A stretch of 64,000 nt of DNA from Allium sativum (Eukaryota > Streptophyta > Magnoliopsida > Asparagales > Amaryllidaceae): positions 30,897,659 to 30,961,658 of the forward strand of contig CM060909.1 in NCBI GenBank assembly GCA_030737875.1, read 5' to 3'. A model generated the notes under the pieces. That model searched no databases. It was not told the DNA's origin and saw only the letters and a list, made by a program, of their open reading frames with translations. Shown one piece after another: positions 1 through 11,632 of this stretch. Position 1 is the stretch's first letter; each line of letters opens with the position of its first letter. The translations under genes and the position numbers were made by a program.

Positions 1-2222
1 ACCATTTCTTATTTATAAATATCCCATTTTATAAATATCTCTTATTTATAAATATCCCATTTTATAAATATTCTATTTTCAATATCACTTTAAAAATCCC
101 CTTATCAACATTTCGGTATGTTATGGTATTCAATCATATCAAATTACGATGTTCAATATCATCCAAGCACATATAATCGCCCACAGATTTTATATCACAT
201 CATATAATAATATATGAAAAACAATAAAATAACTGTTGAGGAATCCAGTCGGATTCCTCCAACCTGTCTCCCTGCATCCACAGATGTTACACAATATGAT
301 TATCATCACTTTCAGTTCAATATAAATTATTCTGATAGCAGAATCAATATATAAATATTTAACGGTTTATATATACATATACATATATATATATATATAT
401 ATATAATTCTCACTAACTGACTAGCAGTTCAATCAAACAATCAACACACAGTCAAACAGACAATTTTAACAGTTCTAACAATACAACGTGAAAATAGAAC
501 TGTTCAGAGTTGGTGAGTTTTACTCACTTTGGACTGTTATCGTTAAAAACGATTAACCGTCTTTGATTCAGACGGACAATTTATTTTGCCATAAATTGTA
601 ACGAGCTCGGATTCACCCACAGTCAGCTTCATTGTGAAGCTCTCGTCCATACGGTCCCAACGCAACTTACGGTTCGTGATTCCCTCAACGCAAGGCCCAT
701 TACTCCCTTGAATAAACCCACGGCCCGCTACCCTATTCTTCCACAAATTAGAATCGAACTCCAGAAAATTTCCCAAACCCAAACTCCATCGTTGACCATA
801 GTTTTGACCGACCACCCACCCTTCTCCGGCCACCAATCTCCGGCAACACCCTCACCAGTGACCTCGCCACCAAATTCCGATCCCATCAAACCCCATTTCC
901 TTCAGTTCGACGCTCCCCCACGAGAACTGACCTACTGCCTTCTCGAACGACTTCCGTCGTCGCTCTTCACTAGCCACCGCCGGAGTGGACCCAAATGCCA
1001 CCGCCAGCTGCGCCTTGCTCCCATGATTTCACCTGTACCCTTGAAGTTACCTCCGACTACCCCATTTCACTTTCGTGCCTCTGCCTTAGCCGGCCATGTC
1101 CAGGATCGAGCTCTGGAAATGTTGAACGCACCCAAAACCGTGACTACAGAAGTGTAGCGCTCGAGCACAACAATTCAACGGATCCAACGCTGTCGGATTT
1201 CATTACTTAGAGAGGGAGATTTGATTGGAAGAAGAATTGATGGATGTGGCGGCCTCTTTTCCATTTACAGAAGATGAAAATACTTTAGGTCTTAAGGAGA
1301 TAAGGTGGAGTATTTATAATGTAGATATTTTGAAGATATTTTCATATTATATTCCTTTATAATATTGTCAACCATTTTGATTTCGCACGAATACATTATC
1401 TGTCCAATTATAACGAAAATTTACACTCTCTCATATATCAATATTTCGGACTTAATAAAGCTGGTTTCGTCAAGTTCTGACTTCGTTTGCAAAAAGTGGC
1501 TATTTTTAAAGCTCTGTATGACCCATTTAAATATATAAATATATTTAAATATTATTAAATTAAATATAAATAAATTTATATTATCGTATATCTTCACATA
1601 TGATATCGTACAGCTCCAGAATATCATAACAGAATTTACAGTTTGATATTTCAGATTCCAGATTATCTCGATATTCAGTTTATACTGAAAATCCATTTAT
1701 AACGTATATAAAGCGTCGCAAATTATAAAGGAATTCCACAGCGACTTTTCTGAAATTTGATTTGGACGTAAATCAAAATCTACATGACGAAATCCCGATT
1801 TTTCTCTTCCACTAGAAAGATATACTCCACCAGCTCCGCACGTTTCTTGTTTCACCGAAATCCGGCTTAAAACGAATCCTGTACATTCAGTTGAAGTTCA
1901 AATCGCCAAATCGCGAACTATCGGGCCATTTCAAGCTCGATTTTAATTATATTATAATTATACGTTCAAACTGACGTTGATTGAATATATTCGTCAGTAT
2001 AATTCAACTCTAAGCTGAATTAAATCTAAGGGACGACCCCGTTCACAGAATATTGTGATTTCCAACATTTTTGATTATTTCTGAATTAAAAATATTATTT
2101 AATTTATTATTTTAATTAAATATTCCAAGTTATTTAATTCCACGACCATTAAATCCTTTAATTCACCATTTATATAATTAAATAAATCAATTATAATACC
2201 TCTGCCAATGCGGGTCATTACA
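1..2222 (-). repeat. TE-1 left LTR (3' LTR of the element), partial
   Basis: This is the last 2.2 kb of the left LTR; the rest is off the window. It aligns base for base with 6602-8807 apart from scattered substitutions and a length change in the AT run at 370-404. In the first 500 bases I count about eight substitutions. It contains a minus-strand TATAAATA box at 1311-1318 and a GC-richer stretch at about 590-1200. Confidence 0.85.
1311..1318 (-). promoter_or_regulatory. TATA box of TE-1 left LTR
   Basis: The plus strand reads TATTTATA, which is TATAAATA on the element's strand. The same box is kept in the right LTR at 7898-7905. On the minus strand the sequence after it is pyrimidine-rich, as in a plant 5' leader. 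Position and orientation fit a U3/R boundary; the start site itself is inferred. Confidence 0.5.
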
Positions 2223-2240
2223 TTCTTCCCCACTTAAAAT
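2223..2240 (-). other. TE-1 polypurine tract
   Basis: Read on the minus strand, the sequence next to the LTR is purine-rich (AAGTGGGGAAGAA) and is followed at once by the LTR start TGTAATGACCCG. This is the expected plus-strand primer site and fixes the element's direction. Confidence 0.7.
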
Positions 2241-3564
2241 AATTTCGTCCTCGAAATTGCTAAGTTAGAGGACGACCCTATCTATTGGAATTCCTAAGAT
2301 TTGTTTACCTCCCAACTTCAGTTTCAACTGCACCAATTAATATTGACTTAAATATTAATTTATTCCGACTAACTAAAATTTCCAAAAATTCTGAAAATTT
2401 TCTAACGCTTTAAACTTTCGAAAAATTTCGCCAGCACCTCCTTTGTACTGGTCAATAGCTCAAACTCCAACTCGCCTCTCTGGGCCTTCTTCAACCCAAA
2501 AGAAAATCAAAACGCCAAACGGCTTGCCAATTCGGCTCATAAATTCCAAACTCATATAAAATATAAACTTGTACCTTTTTGTCGGGCATATCATTATATC
2601 CCTACCATCTGTTATCAATTCGGCATATACAAATGCCATCCCAATCAACTCCAACCAAGTTATTCTTAACACAACCATTCGCTTATTCAAGTCGAATTTA
2701 ATTTCAAATTCGAGTTTCAAATTCCAAACTCTCAACTTATCATTTCAAATCCAAATCCAGATTATTCTCTAATCACTTCCAGTTTTTCTTAACCTATCAT
2801 CTCAAGTTAAATCCTGGTTTATTATTTACTTTTACCATCCCATTCGAATTAACTTCACAAGTTAAATTTTAATTTCTAGAACTTAAATTCCTGGGTAAAT
2901 TTCAAATCAATTTGAAATCATACTGCCAATTCAAGACCTTTGAATTTTCTAAATAACTTGTTTTCTCAAAACAATTCAAATCAAAATCTTTGGTAGTAAT
3001 CCACCACTTAGAACTCGAAAATCACACCGATGATACTGCGCAGTCATCATCAGAATTATTTTCCAGCGACCCAAGTGATTTCAATACTATATCATTTCAA
3101 AACCCTTACTAAATACATCCATTTTGAAAACATCTCAAAATCTCCCAGGAACTTAAAATTTCCTTATTTTAATTCCAAATCTGATTTAAATTCATATTTA
3201 ATTCATCATATTTCATATACTTTACTTATATGATTCTGATTGGTTATATATAACCATTTCACATGTTATAATCTTACTCGATTATAATTACAACCAATAT
3301 ATCTAATATATGATAATATATTACATATCCATACTGTGTCGGTCCATCGTATTCAAGTATTTATTTACTCCTACCGATACAGTGGATCAAACTGATCGAC
3401 CAGAATTCATAAACAACTCAGCCAATGAATCTCCACAATATAAAACCAATTTTATATCAAATACAAATACGCACTCGTATATAAACACTACAACTCAATC
3501 TAGGGTATTACTAACCCTATCTCTACCGAGTCATGCCACAGAGCCAAGGTAATTCTTAACTTAA

Positions 3565-3576
3565 GCTCTGATACCA
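3565..3576 (-). other. TE-1 primer-binding site, initiator-Met type
   Basis: The plus strand GCTCTGATACCA is TGGTATCAGAGC on the element's strand, complementary to the 3' end of plant initiator tRNA-Met. It is two bases from the LTR start at 3579. The same site recurs in TE-2, TE-3 and TE-6. Confidence 0.85.
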
Positions 3577-4099
3577 ACTGTAACGACCCGGATTTTCGGC
3601 GACTTTGGTTATCGACATAAGCTCGATGTCGATAACCAAAGCATCGAAAAATCCTGGTAATTAACGAAAGAAATTAGAGGGTGAGGATAGATAAGATAGA
3701 ACAAATAGAATTGAAGAAGAAGAAGAACATCATCATCAGAGTAAACACGAATCTCACAGCGGAACGAATAAAATATAACATAACTTTTGAAATACAAACA
3801 GTTATATATACAATAGCACTTATCAGAGTACAGCACTTACAACACAGTGGAAATAAACTATAGCTATATGATCCAGAAGCCTCCTGCTCCAGCTCTTCAA
3901 GTATATCTGTAAATCCCGACTACTTGACTGCCCGTACAAATTTAGGCACCCAAGAGTTTAGGGAAAACAACAAAGTAAACTCCGGGTCAGTCATGGGACT
4001 GGTATGAGTAAAACAGTTTAAACAGGTATGAACAAGTAAACGATATCTCATAAGACCACGCCGCAGAACGGAACGGGTTTTTCCCTTATGAGAATCCAA

Positions 4100-4550
4100 A
4101 ATATCTTTATATCAAAAACCTTTTGATATTATAATAATGTCTATGTACAAATAGATATCAACTAGCAGAAACGCTTTCATCTCACGTTCTACATTTATAG
4201 TATACAATCGAATTCGCAAGCACGTATTGGATAATGGATTTCCAACTATGACAACGTATGGAACCACCTTCCGATCAGTGTACTCTAGGAACGATACACT
4301 GGAGTTCAACAAGAACATCTTGTAACTCAGCCACACATGACCGACCACTCATTTTGCTTGAGTGTATCGAATGTATATCACCAACGGTTGGGATCAGCAA
4401 CTGTTCCCGTATATATATGGGACAGCATTGATAGATTAAAGAAACAAAATAATATTCTCTAGATAGGTGATTATACACCCTACTTCGATGCGACCGACTT
4501 AGCCATGCTGCCTGCCCGATTTCTGTCATTTACCGGATGATGAGGCTAGA
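4100..4550. other. LTR core block shared by TE-1 and TE-3
   Basis: This stretch is clearly similar to 20960-21420 in the TE-3 LTR although the rest of the two LTRs is hard to align. Shared words include GTGTATCGAATGTATATCAC, CACATGACCGACCACTCATT and GTGATTATACACCC. On the minus strand both copies can be read as peptides sharing VYNHLSRE, DIHSIHS and MSGRSCV. It could be a regulatory or packaging signal, or the remnant of a small ORF; I cannot choose from sequence alone. Confidence 0.65.
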
Positions 4551-5453
4551 AGTTACGCGTTATCATCACATCAGCTTCACTTCGAATGCCACATTGTCAG
4601 ATCCATCGAAAATCACTAATTGACGTCTACAACGGTACATTACGTGTTTGCTAAAGAAGTTTCCTTCTCCGCTTCCGCTCTTGGTACGGTTGAAGAAATC
4701 AATGTACGTGACCTTTCTGGAAATACTCTGTCAGACATTCATCGTCATTCACTTAGAACGTCACATCGTCATACCCGCAAATCACAAATTGACTTATCCA
4801 AAAATAACACGGGTATATAGCTAAGAGAAACGAATTCCTCCGCAACCAAACGTGAATACGTTTGAACAGATCAACTTACACGATCCATTGGATATACTCT
4901 GTCAGACCTTCGTCCATATACGTTGTCCTGGGACTGGACAAACCGATGGCACTATTCGGTATATCCATCTTAGTCGCTGTTATCTAAGACTTATACAACA
5001 GCCCTTGCACTTTACTCCGTCTTCAATTATCTTTGGCATATATGATTCGCCACGCTTATGCCAATACAGAGTGGTTCTTTAGATAATAATCCAACCGGTC
5101 TCTCCATATTAACAACGTTAAAATGGTCAAAACTTCGATAGTCTGTGATTTAACCATCAAAGCAAACAAGTGTGCAAACAACGATATTATTTCTAGATGG
5201 AAATTATATCGGTAAATCATCAACATATATCTATATATATATTCACATTGCCTTATTTTCTATGTTTGGAAAATATATGTTATTAACACTGGAAAATGTT
5301 TTCCATTTTCTTATTTACAAATCACTACTCTTCCCCAACTATCAGTCCCTGACTGTGAACTAGTATGAGAACAATTCCCTAAGTATAAATCCCGAAGGCC
5401 GAAACCAACATCAGATAGACACTTAGATAACCATTCAATTTACTAATCTCTAG

Positions 5454-6275
5454 TCAGTTCTAATTTTACTTAAATCTATTTGATTAACTCTGATTGATTA
5501 ACTCTAACTGGTTTTACTTGGTTTGACTAACTCAATTTATTAACTCGATTGACTAATTCAACTCGATTAACCTAACTTGATTTACTTATCTCGATTAACT
5601 GAACTAATCACTTTGATTAACTCGACTAATTCACTTTGGTTAACTTAACCAATTCACTTAGTTTAACTTAACTAATTCACTTAACTCCTGTCGAATAAAC
5701 TATATTCGATAACTCCTCTAACTCTATTCGAATAAACTATATTCGATTAACTCATTTACTCTATTCGAATAAACTATATTCGATTAACTCCTTTTCTCTA
5801 TTCGAATAAACTATATTCGATTAACCCCTTTTCTCTATTCGAATAAACTATATTCGATCAACTCATTTGATTTAACTCTAATCGATTAACTCCATCGAAT
5901 AAACTATATTCGATAACTCCTTCGATTTAACTAATATTCTATAACTCACTTCGATTAACTAATATTCTATAACTCCTTCGAATAAACTACATTCGATAAT
6001 CTCCTCTAACTCTATTCGAATAAACTATATTCGATAATCTTCCCTTTCAATTTAACAAATCGATAACTCCTTTCGATTTAACTAATCGATAACTCCCTTC
6101 GATGAAACTAACATCGATACTCCTTTCGATGAAAGTAACATCGATTTACTCCTTTCGATGAATCTAACATCGATACTCCTTTCGATGAAATTTACCTCGA
6201 TTAACTCCTTTCGATGAAACTAACATCGATACTCCTTTCGATGAAACTAATATTCGATTTACTTTATTCACTTTA
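5454..6275. repeat. Tandem-repeat array in TE-1 LTR
   Basis: Three blocks follow one another. First comes an irregular block rich in TTAACTCGATT-like words (about 5480-5690). Then come units of about 37 bp built on TATTCGAATA and ATTCGATTAACTC (about 5700-6040). Last are 27-30-bp units built on CCTTTCGATGAAACTAACATCG (about 6060-6260). Most units carry a palindrome (ATTCGAAT or ATCGAT). The array lies wholly in one LTR copy because the matching part of the left LTR is off the window. Confidence 0.8.
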
Positions 6276-6968
6276 TAAAGATTTCCTTTTTAACAACGTT
6301 TTATTCATTTGAAAAGATTTACTTTTAAATAACGGTTCTACACTTTAAAAATGATTTCCTTTTTATAACGTTTCCTTTTCAATTCTATTTGTAAATGGTT
6401 TACAAATATTTCCTTTTCAAATTTATTCTTGAAATATTCTAACTCCTTAAATTCTCTGAAAAATTCGCCATAACCTCCTTTGTAACGGGAGCATCGGGAA
6501 AATCCCCAAACCCGCCACACAGGCCTTTCCATTCAAAAAGAAAATGGTTTGTAATTATTTCCTTTTTGAATATCTCCTATTTATAAATATTCCAATTTAT
6601 AACCATTTCTTATTTATAAATATCCCATTTTATAAATATCTCTTATTTATAAATATCCCATTTTATAAATATTCTATTTTCAATATCACTTTAAAAATCC
6701 CCTTATCAACATTTCAGTATGTTATGGTATTCAATCATATCAAATTACGATGTTCAATATCGTCCAAGCACATATAATCGCCCACAGATTTTATATCACA
6801 TCATATAATAATATATGAAAAACAATAAAATAACTGTTGAGGAATCCAGTAGGATTCCTCCAACCTGTCTCCCTGCATCCACAGATGTTACACAATATGA
6901 TTATTATCACTTTCAGTTCAATATAAATTATTCTGATAGCAGAATCAATATATAAATATTTAACAGTT

Positions 6969-6999
<31 letters not shown>

Positions 7000-7897
7000 C
7001 TAACTGACTAGCAGTTCAATCAAACAATCAACACACAGTCAAATAGACAATTTTAACAGTTCTAACAATACAACGTGAAAATAGAACTGTTAAGAGTTGG
7101 TGAGTTTTACTCACTTTGGACTGTTATCGTTAAAAACGATTAATTGTCTTTGATTCAAACGGACAATTTATTTTGCCATAAATTGTAACGAGCTTGGATT
7201 CACCCCCAGTCAGCTTCATTGTGAAGCTCTCGTCCATACGGTCCCAACGCAACTTACGGTTCGTGATTCCCTCAACGCCAGGCCCATTACTCCCTTGAAT
7301 AAACCCACGGCCCACTACCCTATTCTTCCACAAATTAGAATCGAACTCCAGAAAATTTCCCAAACCCAAACTCCATCGTTGACCATAGTTTTGACCGACC
7401 ACCAACCCTTCTCCGGCTACCAATCTCCGGCAACACCCTCACCAGTGACCTCGCCACCAAATTCCGATCCCACCAAACGCCATTTCCTTCAGTTCGACGC
7501 TCCCCCACGAGAACTGACCTGCTGCCTTCTCGAACGACTTCCGTCGTCGCTCTTCACTAGCCACCACCGGAGTGGACCCAAATGTCACGGCCAGCTGCGC
7601 CTTGCTCCCCTGATTTCACCTGTACCCTCGAAGTTCCCTCCGACTACCCCATTTTACTTTCGTGCCTCTACCTTAGCCGGCCATGTCCAGGATCGAGCTC
7701 TGGAAATGTTGAACGCACCCAAAACCGTGACTACAGAAGTGTAGCGCTCAAGCACAACAATTCAACGGATCCAACGCTGTCGGATTTCTTTACTTAGAGA
7801 GGGAGATTTGATTGGAAGAAGAATTGATGGATGTGGCGGCCTCTTTTCCATTTACAGAAGATGAAAATACTTTAGGTCTTAAGGAGATAAGGTGGAG

Positions 7898-7905
7898 TAT
7901 TTATA
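7898..7905 (-). promoter_or_regulatory. TATA box of TE-1 right (5') LTR
   Basis: TATAAATA on the minus strand, matching the box at 1311-1318. In this LTR, the 5' LTR of the element, it would drive the genomic transcript leftwards. The start site is inferred. Confidence 0.5.
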
Positions 7906-8807
7906 ATGTAGATATTTTGAAGATATTTTCATATTATATTCCTTTGTAATATTGTCAACCATTTTGATTTCGCATGAATACATGATCTGTCCAATTATAA
8001 CGAAAATTTACACTCTCTCATATATCAATATTTCGGACTAAATAAAGCTGGTTTCGTCAAGTTCTGACTTTGTTTGCAAAAGTGGCTATTTTTAAAGCTC
8101 TGGATGACCCATTTAAATATATAAATATATTTAAATATTATTAAATTAAATATAAATAAATTTATATTATCGTATATCTTCACATATGATATCGTACAGC
8201 TCCAGAATATCATATCAGAATTTACAGTTTGATATTTCAGATTCCAGATTATCTCGATATTCAGTTTATACTGAAAATCCATTTATAACGTATATAAAGC
8301 GTCGCAAATTATAAAGGAATTCCACAGCGACTTTTCTGAAATTTGATTTAGACGTAAATCAAAATCTACACAACGAAATCCCGATTTTTCTCTTCCACTA
8401 GAAAATATACTCCACCAGCTCCACACGTTTCTTGTTTCACCGAAATCCGGCTTAAAACGAATCCTGTACATTCAGTTGAAGTTCAAATCGCCAAATCGCG
8501 AACTGCCATGCCATTTCAAGCTCGATTTTAATTATATTATAATTATACGTTCAAACTGACGTCGATTGAATATATTCGTCAATATAATTCAACTCTAAGC
8601 TGAATTAAATCTAAGGGACGACACCGTTCACAGAATATTGTGATTTCCAACATTTTTTATTATTTCTGAATTAAAAATATTATTTAATTTATTATTTTAA
8701 TTAAATATTCCCGGTTATTTAATTCCACGACCATTAAATCCTTTAATTCACCATTTATATAATTAAATAAATCAATTATAATACCTCTGCCAATGCGGGT
8801 CATTACA

Positions 8808-9669
8808 GATAATAACATCACAGCTTTACAACATAGATAATAACCTCATAGATTTACAACATAGATAATAACATAACAGTCAATGATTCACAACATAACC
8901 ATATAACCCAAATCATAACTCAACCTAATTAAATTGTTAATTATCTTATTAAAGAAATTGAACTCGCTACTCAAAGAAGGTCTTGCGTTCTGAAATCTGA
9001 GCTCTGAAATTGATTTAGCTTTCCTTTGAAGAAGACAAATTCGTTGTTGTTTAGATTTTCGTTGAATAGAATTGAGTTGATTAGCTTTTCTTTCTCCTAA
9101 ATGGTGGCGGCTACTCTAGGTTGCAAGGTGACAGCATGGCGGCCATGGTTCTAAATTTTTATTTGATTTTAGGGTGTGAGTCTACATGTGTTTATATAGA
9201 ATTTAGGATTAATTTAGTCCATCCGATCAACCTAGAATAAACCACAGCCATTCAGCCAAGATAGGGTGACAAGTCAGCCCTAATGACTCAGCCAAGAGTC
9301 AGAAAATCGTCATCTTTCAAATCTGCCTGGGGGGCAGGTCGGCCCCCAGGTCGACCCCTTGGTCGACCAATATGGGTAGGTCGACCCCTAGGTCAACCCC
9401 CTGGTCGACCTGGCCCCTGGCGGGAATTTTCCCGCCTAGCCCAATCTGAGTCTGAATTTGAATTTTTGAAATCTGTTTGAATTTTTCTGGAACTTCCGAT
9501 CACCGTAACTTCTTCATACGAAGTCCAATTCACGCAAACTCGGACTCTATCTCAACCAAAATTCCGTGACGAACACAATGGCATAACCCGTTTCCCTTAA
9601 TTCTCACATTTAAAATTAAATATTCTTTAATTCGTTACTTTAGTGTTAACAGAAATACGGGATGTTACA
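8808..9669 (-). repeat. TE-2 left LTR fragment, cut by TE-1
   Basis: This is the inner 862 bp of the left LTR. It ends ATGTTACA at the polypurine tract. Its left edge is the TE-1 insertion point; in the intact right LTR the same point lies between 17166 and 17167. A GC-rich run of GGTCGACC-type repeats at about 9330-9425 is shorter in the other LTR. A minus-strand TATATAAA box lies at 9191-9198. Confidence 0.85.
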
Positions 9670-10234
9670 TTTTCCCCTACTTAAAGGATTTTGTGCTCGA
9701 AATCTCTAAGTCAAGAAGAACGTATCCTACCATCCAATCATCCATCTACTCAACCATTAACCACTAGCAACCATGGTCCTTACAAGATTTCTGATGCTTT
9801 TCATGTACATATGCATAGTGTGTGTGTATGTTCGTATACTAATGCAAAATCAGGCGTTCCACTGATTCACTCGACCTCCTTAATGCAAATAATGATAGTG
9901 TCATGTATCCATCATGTATGCAAAGAATCCTATACATATCATTACTACATGTGTGCACAACCATCCATTTAAATGCAACATCCATATGATACACACATTC
10001 AATGTACATTCATTTTACTAAATACATCCATTTATATGCAATATGCAATATGAAAGTGACTGAGCCAATCTAGTGCCTAAAGTGTGTATATATGCATCCA
10101 CGAGCAAACACTTGCATCCACATGCATCCACCATACATAACATGTCTCAAACACATGTTTCAACCATAGGACTACCCTATCTAAAGGTCAAAGATACTAG
10201 CGAGAGGACATACTAAGGATAAAACGAGTACAAG
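9670..10234 (-). other. TE-2 polypurine tract and 3' untranslated region
   Basis: Next to the LTR the minus strand reads AAGTAGGGGAAAA (9670-9682), the polypurine tract. The rest, up to the end of pol, is AT-rich with repeated TGCATCCA-like words at about 10090-10135 and no recognisable coding sequence. Confidence 0.7.
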
Positions 10235-10570
10235 CTAAGCGATAAAGGAGAAATTAAAAGACATACCCTCGAAAAGAAAAGGGTACAATGAACGCATCTT
10301 CTCTTCTGTCTCCCAAGTAGCGTTGCTCTCATCATCTCCCCATTGCACTTTGACTAGCTTGACCTCTCGATTCCTCAACTTCTTAATCTCCGACCCAAGA
10401 ATGCATGTAGGAGCTCGTTGAATCGTCGCATCACGCTCTATTTCCACCTCTCTAAGCAAGCTCGGCTCTACCACTTCTGCGGTCTCGTGCAAGCATTTCC
10501 TCAAATGTGATACATGGAATACGTCGTGTACACCACTAAGTCTCTCGGGCAACTCCACTCTATATGCCAT
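10235..10570 (-). pseudogene. TE-2 integrase C-terminus and chromodomain-like tail
   Basis: This is the last open segment of the gag-pol frame, 111 codons. It begins with the GPY-type segment ending in HDVFHVSHLRK, usual after the integrase core. It ends with a chromodomain-like stretch (about residues 55-100) containing LVKVQWGDDESNATWETEE. Such tails are known to guide chromovirus insertion to marked chromatin. It is in the same frame as the segment upstream and separated from it by one stop codon (10571-10573), so it is not translated from that segment without suppression. The clade call of Tekay/Del rests on this tail and on the gag sequence, judged by eye. Confidence 0.75.
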
Positions 10571-11032
10571 CTATCCAATCCTTTCCTTAATAGGAAATGA
10601 TCCTACGAACCTTGGTGCTAACTTCCCAACGGTCCCAAAGCGAACAACATTCCGTAATGGAGACACCTTGATAAAGACCATGTCCCCAATATCAAATTCA
10701 AGATCTGTCCTCCTCTTGTCCGCATACGATTTCTCCCTATTTTGCGATGTCTTCATCCTCCTTTGAATCAAATCGATCTTTTCCGAAGTCTCTCTAATCA
10801 TATCGGGTCCAAGTAAGATCTTATCCGTAGATTCCCACCAACATGTAGGTGAACAACAAGGCCTTCCATAAAGAGCCTCGAAAGGTGCCATGCCAATGCT
10901 AGACTGAAAACTATTATTATACGCGAACTCCACCAAAGGAAGATGCTCCTCCCATGTACCTCCGAAGTCTAAAACACATAGCCTCAAAAGATCCTCTAGA
11001 ATACAATTCACCCTCTCGGTCTGGCCGTCCGT
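10571..11032 (-). pseudogene. TE-2 integrase, end of catalytic core and linker
   Basis: The segment continues the integrase after a TAG at 11033-11035 that replaces the glutamine codon expected after YHP in the core. The residues TDGQTERVN that follow include the third catalytic acid (E of QTERVN). Then come the conserved EFAYNNSFQSSIGMAPFEALYGR stretch, given here only in part as ALYGRPC, and a basic linker. It stays in the same frame as the pieces on both sides. The stop is a simple CAG to TAG change. Confidence 0.8.
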
Positions 11033-11632
11033 CTAAGGATGATATGCGGTGCTCAAACATAATTGAGTCCCTACCACCTCTTGCAAGCTCTTCCAAAACT
11101 CATTAGTAAAGATAGGATCGCAATCGCTCACTATGCTAGAAGGAACACCATGCAAACGAACTATCTCTCGAATGTATACAAAGGCTGACCATGGAGCAGT
11201 CCTCTTACTCTTTACGGGAATGAAATCGGCGCTCTTAATAAGTCTATCTATCACGACCCAAATCCCCATATTACCCTTCCTCGATCTCGGTAACCCATCA
11301 AAAAAGTCCATCGAGACACTCTCCCACTTCCATTGTGGGATTTCCAATGGGTGAAGTAACCCACCGGGCTTCTTTTGCTCTGCTTTTACTTGTTGGCACA
11401 CCAAGCATCTAGCGACAAACTCGGCCACATCCCTCTTCATACTGGCCCAAAAGTAAACTCGTCTCATGTCCATGTACATCTTTCCCCCTCCGGGATGAAT
11501 GGTCATCTTCGAACGATGTGCATCATCAAGAATGGTCTTCCTCAAGTTCTCGTCTCGTGGTACACAAAGTCTACCGTCCCTATGTAACCAACCCTTATCA
11601 TCTAGGGTATACCTACTGAGATGGCTCAATGA
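11033..11632 (-). pseudogene. TE-2 integrase, zinc-binding domain and core
   Basis: The open segment (198 codons) holds the H2C2 zinc-binding part of integrase (H near HPGGGKMY, then CLVCQQVK) and the start of the D,D-35-E core: D in SMDFFDGLP and D in SDCDPIF, the latter with C where N or R is more usual. It is preceded by TAG (11633-11635) and followed by TAG (11033-11035), both in frame with the rest of pol. The enzyme would join element cDNA to chromosomal DNA; here it is broken. Confidence 0.8.

Larger units (their letters stand above)
2223..3578 (-). other. TE-1 internal region, no genes
   Basis: This 1,356-bp stretch lies between the polypurine tract and the primer-binding site. It is AT-rich. 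The few ORFs are short, have no recognisable motif and are not shared with other elements here. There is no gag, protease or pol trace, so the element depends on proteins supplied by another element. Confidence 0.75.
1..8807 (-). mobile_element. TE-1: non-autonomous giant-LTR retrotransposon (LARD-like), left part outside window
   Basis: Seen: bases 1-2222 are repeated with small changes at 6602-8807, and the two copies flank a 1,356-bp internal stretch (2223-3578). The right copy starts TGTAACGACCCG right after a primer-site complement and ends GGGTCATTACA. The left copy ends with the same CATTACA followed by a pyrimidine-rich tract, so the element reads on the minus strand. There is no gag or pol. 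Family knowledge: LARD and TR-GAG-type elements have long LTRs and no pol, and move with proteins from a partner. The right end at 8808 joins LTR sequence of TE-2, so this element lies inside the left LTR of TE-2. Confidence 0.85.
3579..8807 (-). repeat. TE-1 right LTR (5' LTR of the element), 5.2 kb
   Basis: This 5,229-bp LTR runs from TGTAACGACCCG to GGGTCATTACA and is about four times the length of the internal region. In plus-strand order it holds a segment shared with TE-3 (about 4100-4550), a tandem array (5454-6275), a GC-richer part with a TATA box at 7898-7905, and an AT-rich end. No protein domain is recognisable in it. Confidence 0.85.

Noticed and set aside
543..836. 97-codon minus-strand ORF in TE-1 left LTR, with a counterpart at 7130-7423
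   Set aside because: LTR copies are alike because they are LTRs, so presence in both is no evidence. The two peptides already differ at eight or so positions and no domain is recognised.
5454..6275. Regular repeats resembling a CRISPR array
   Set aside because: Units are contiguous without unique spacers and lie in a plant LTR.
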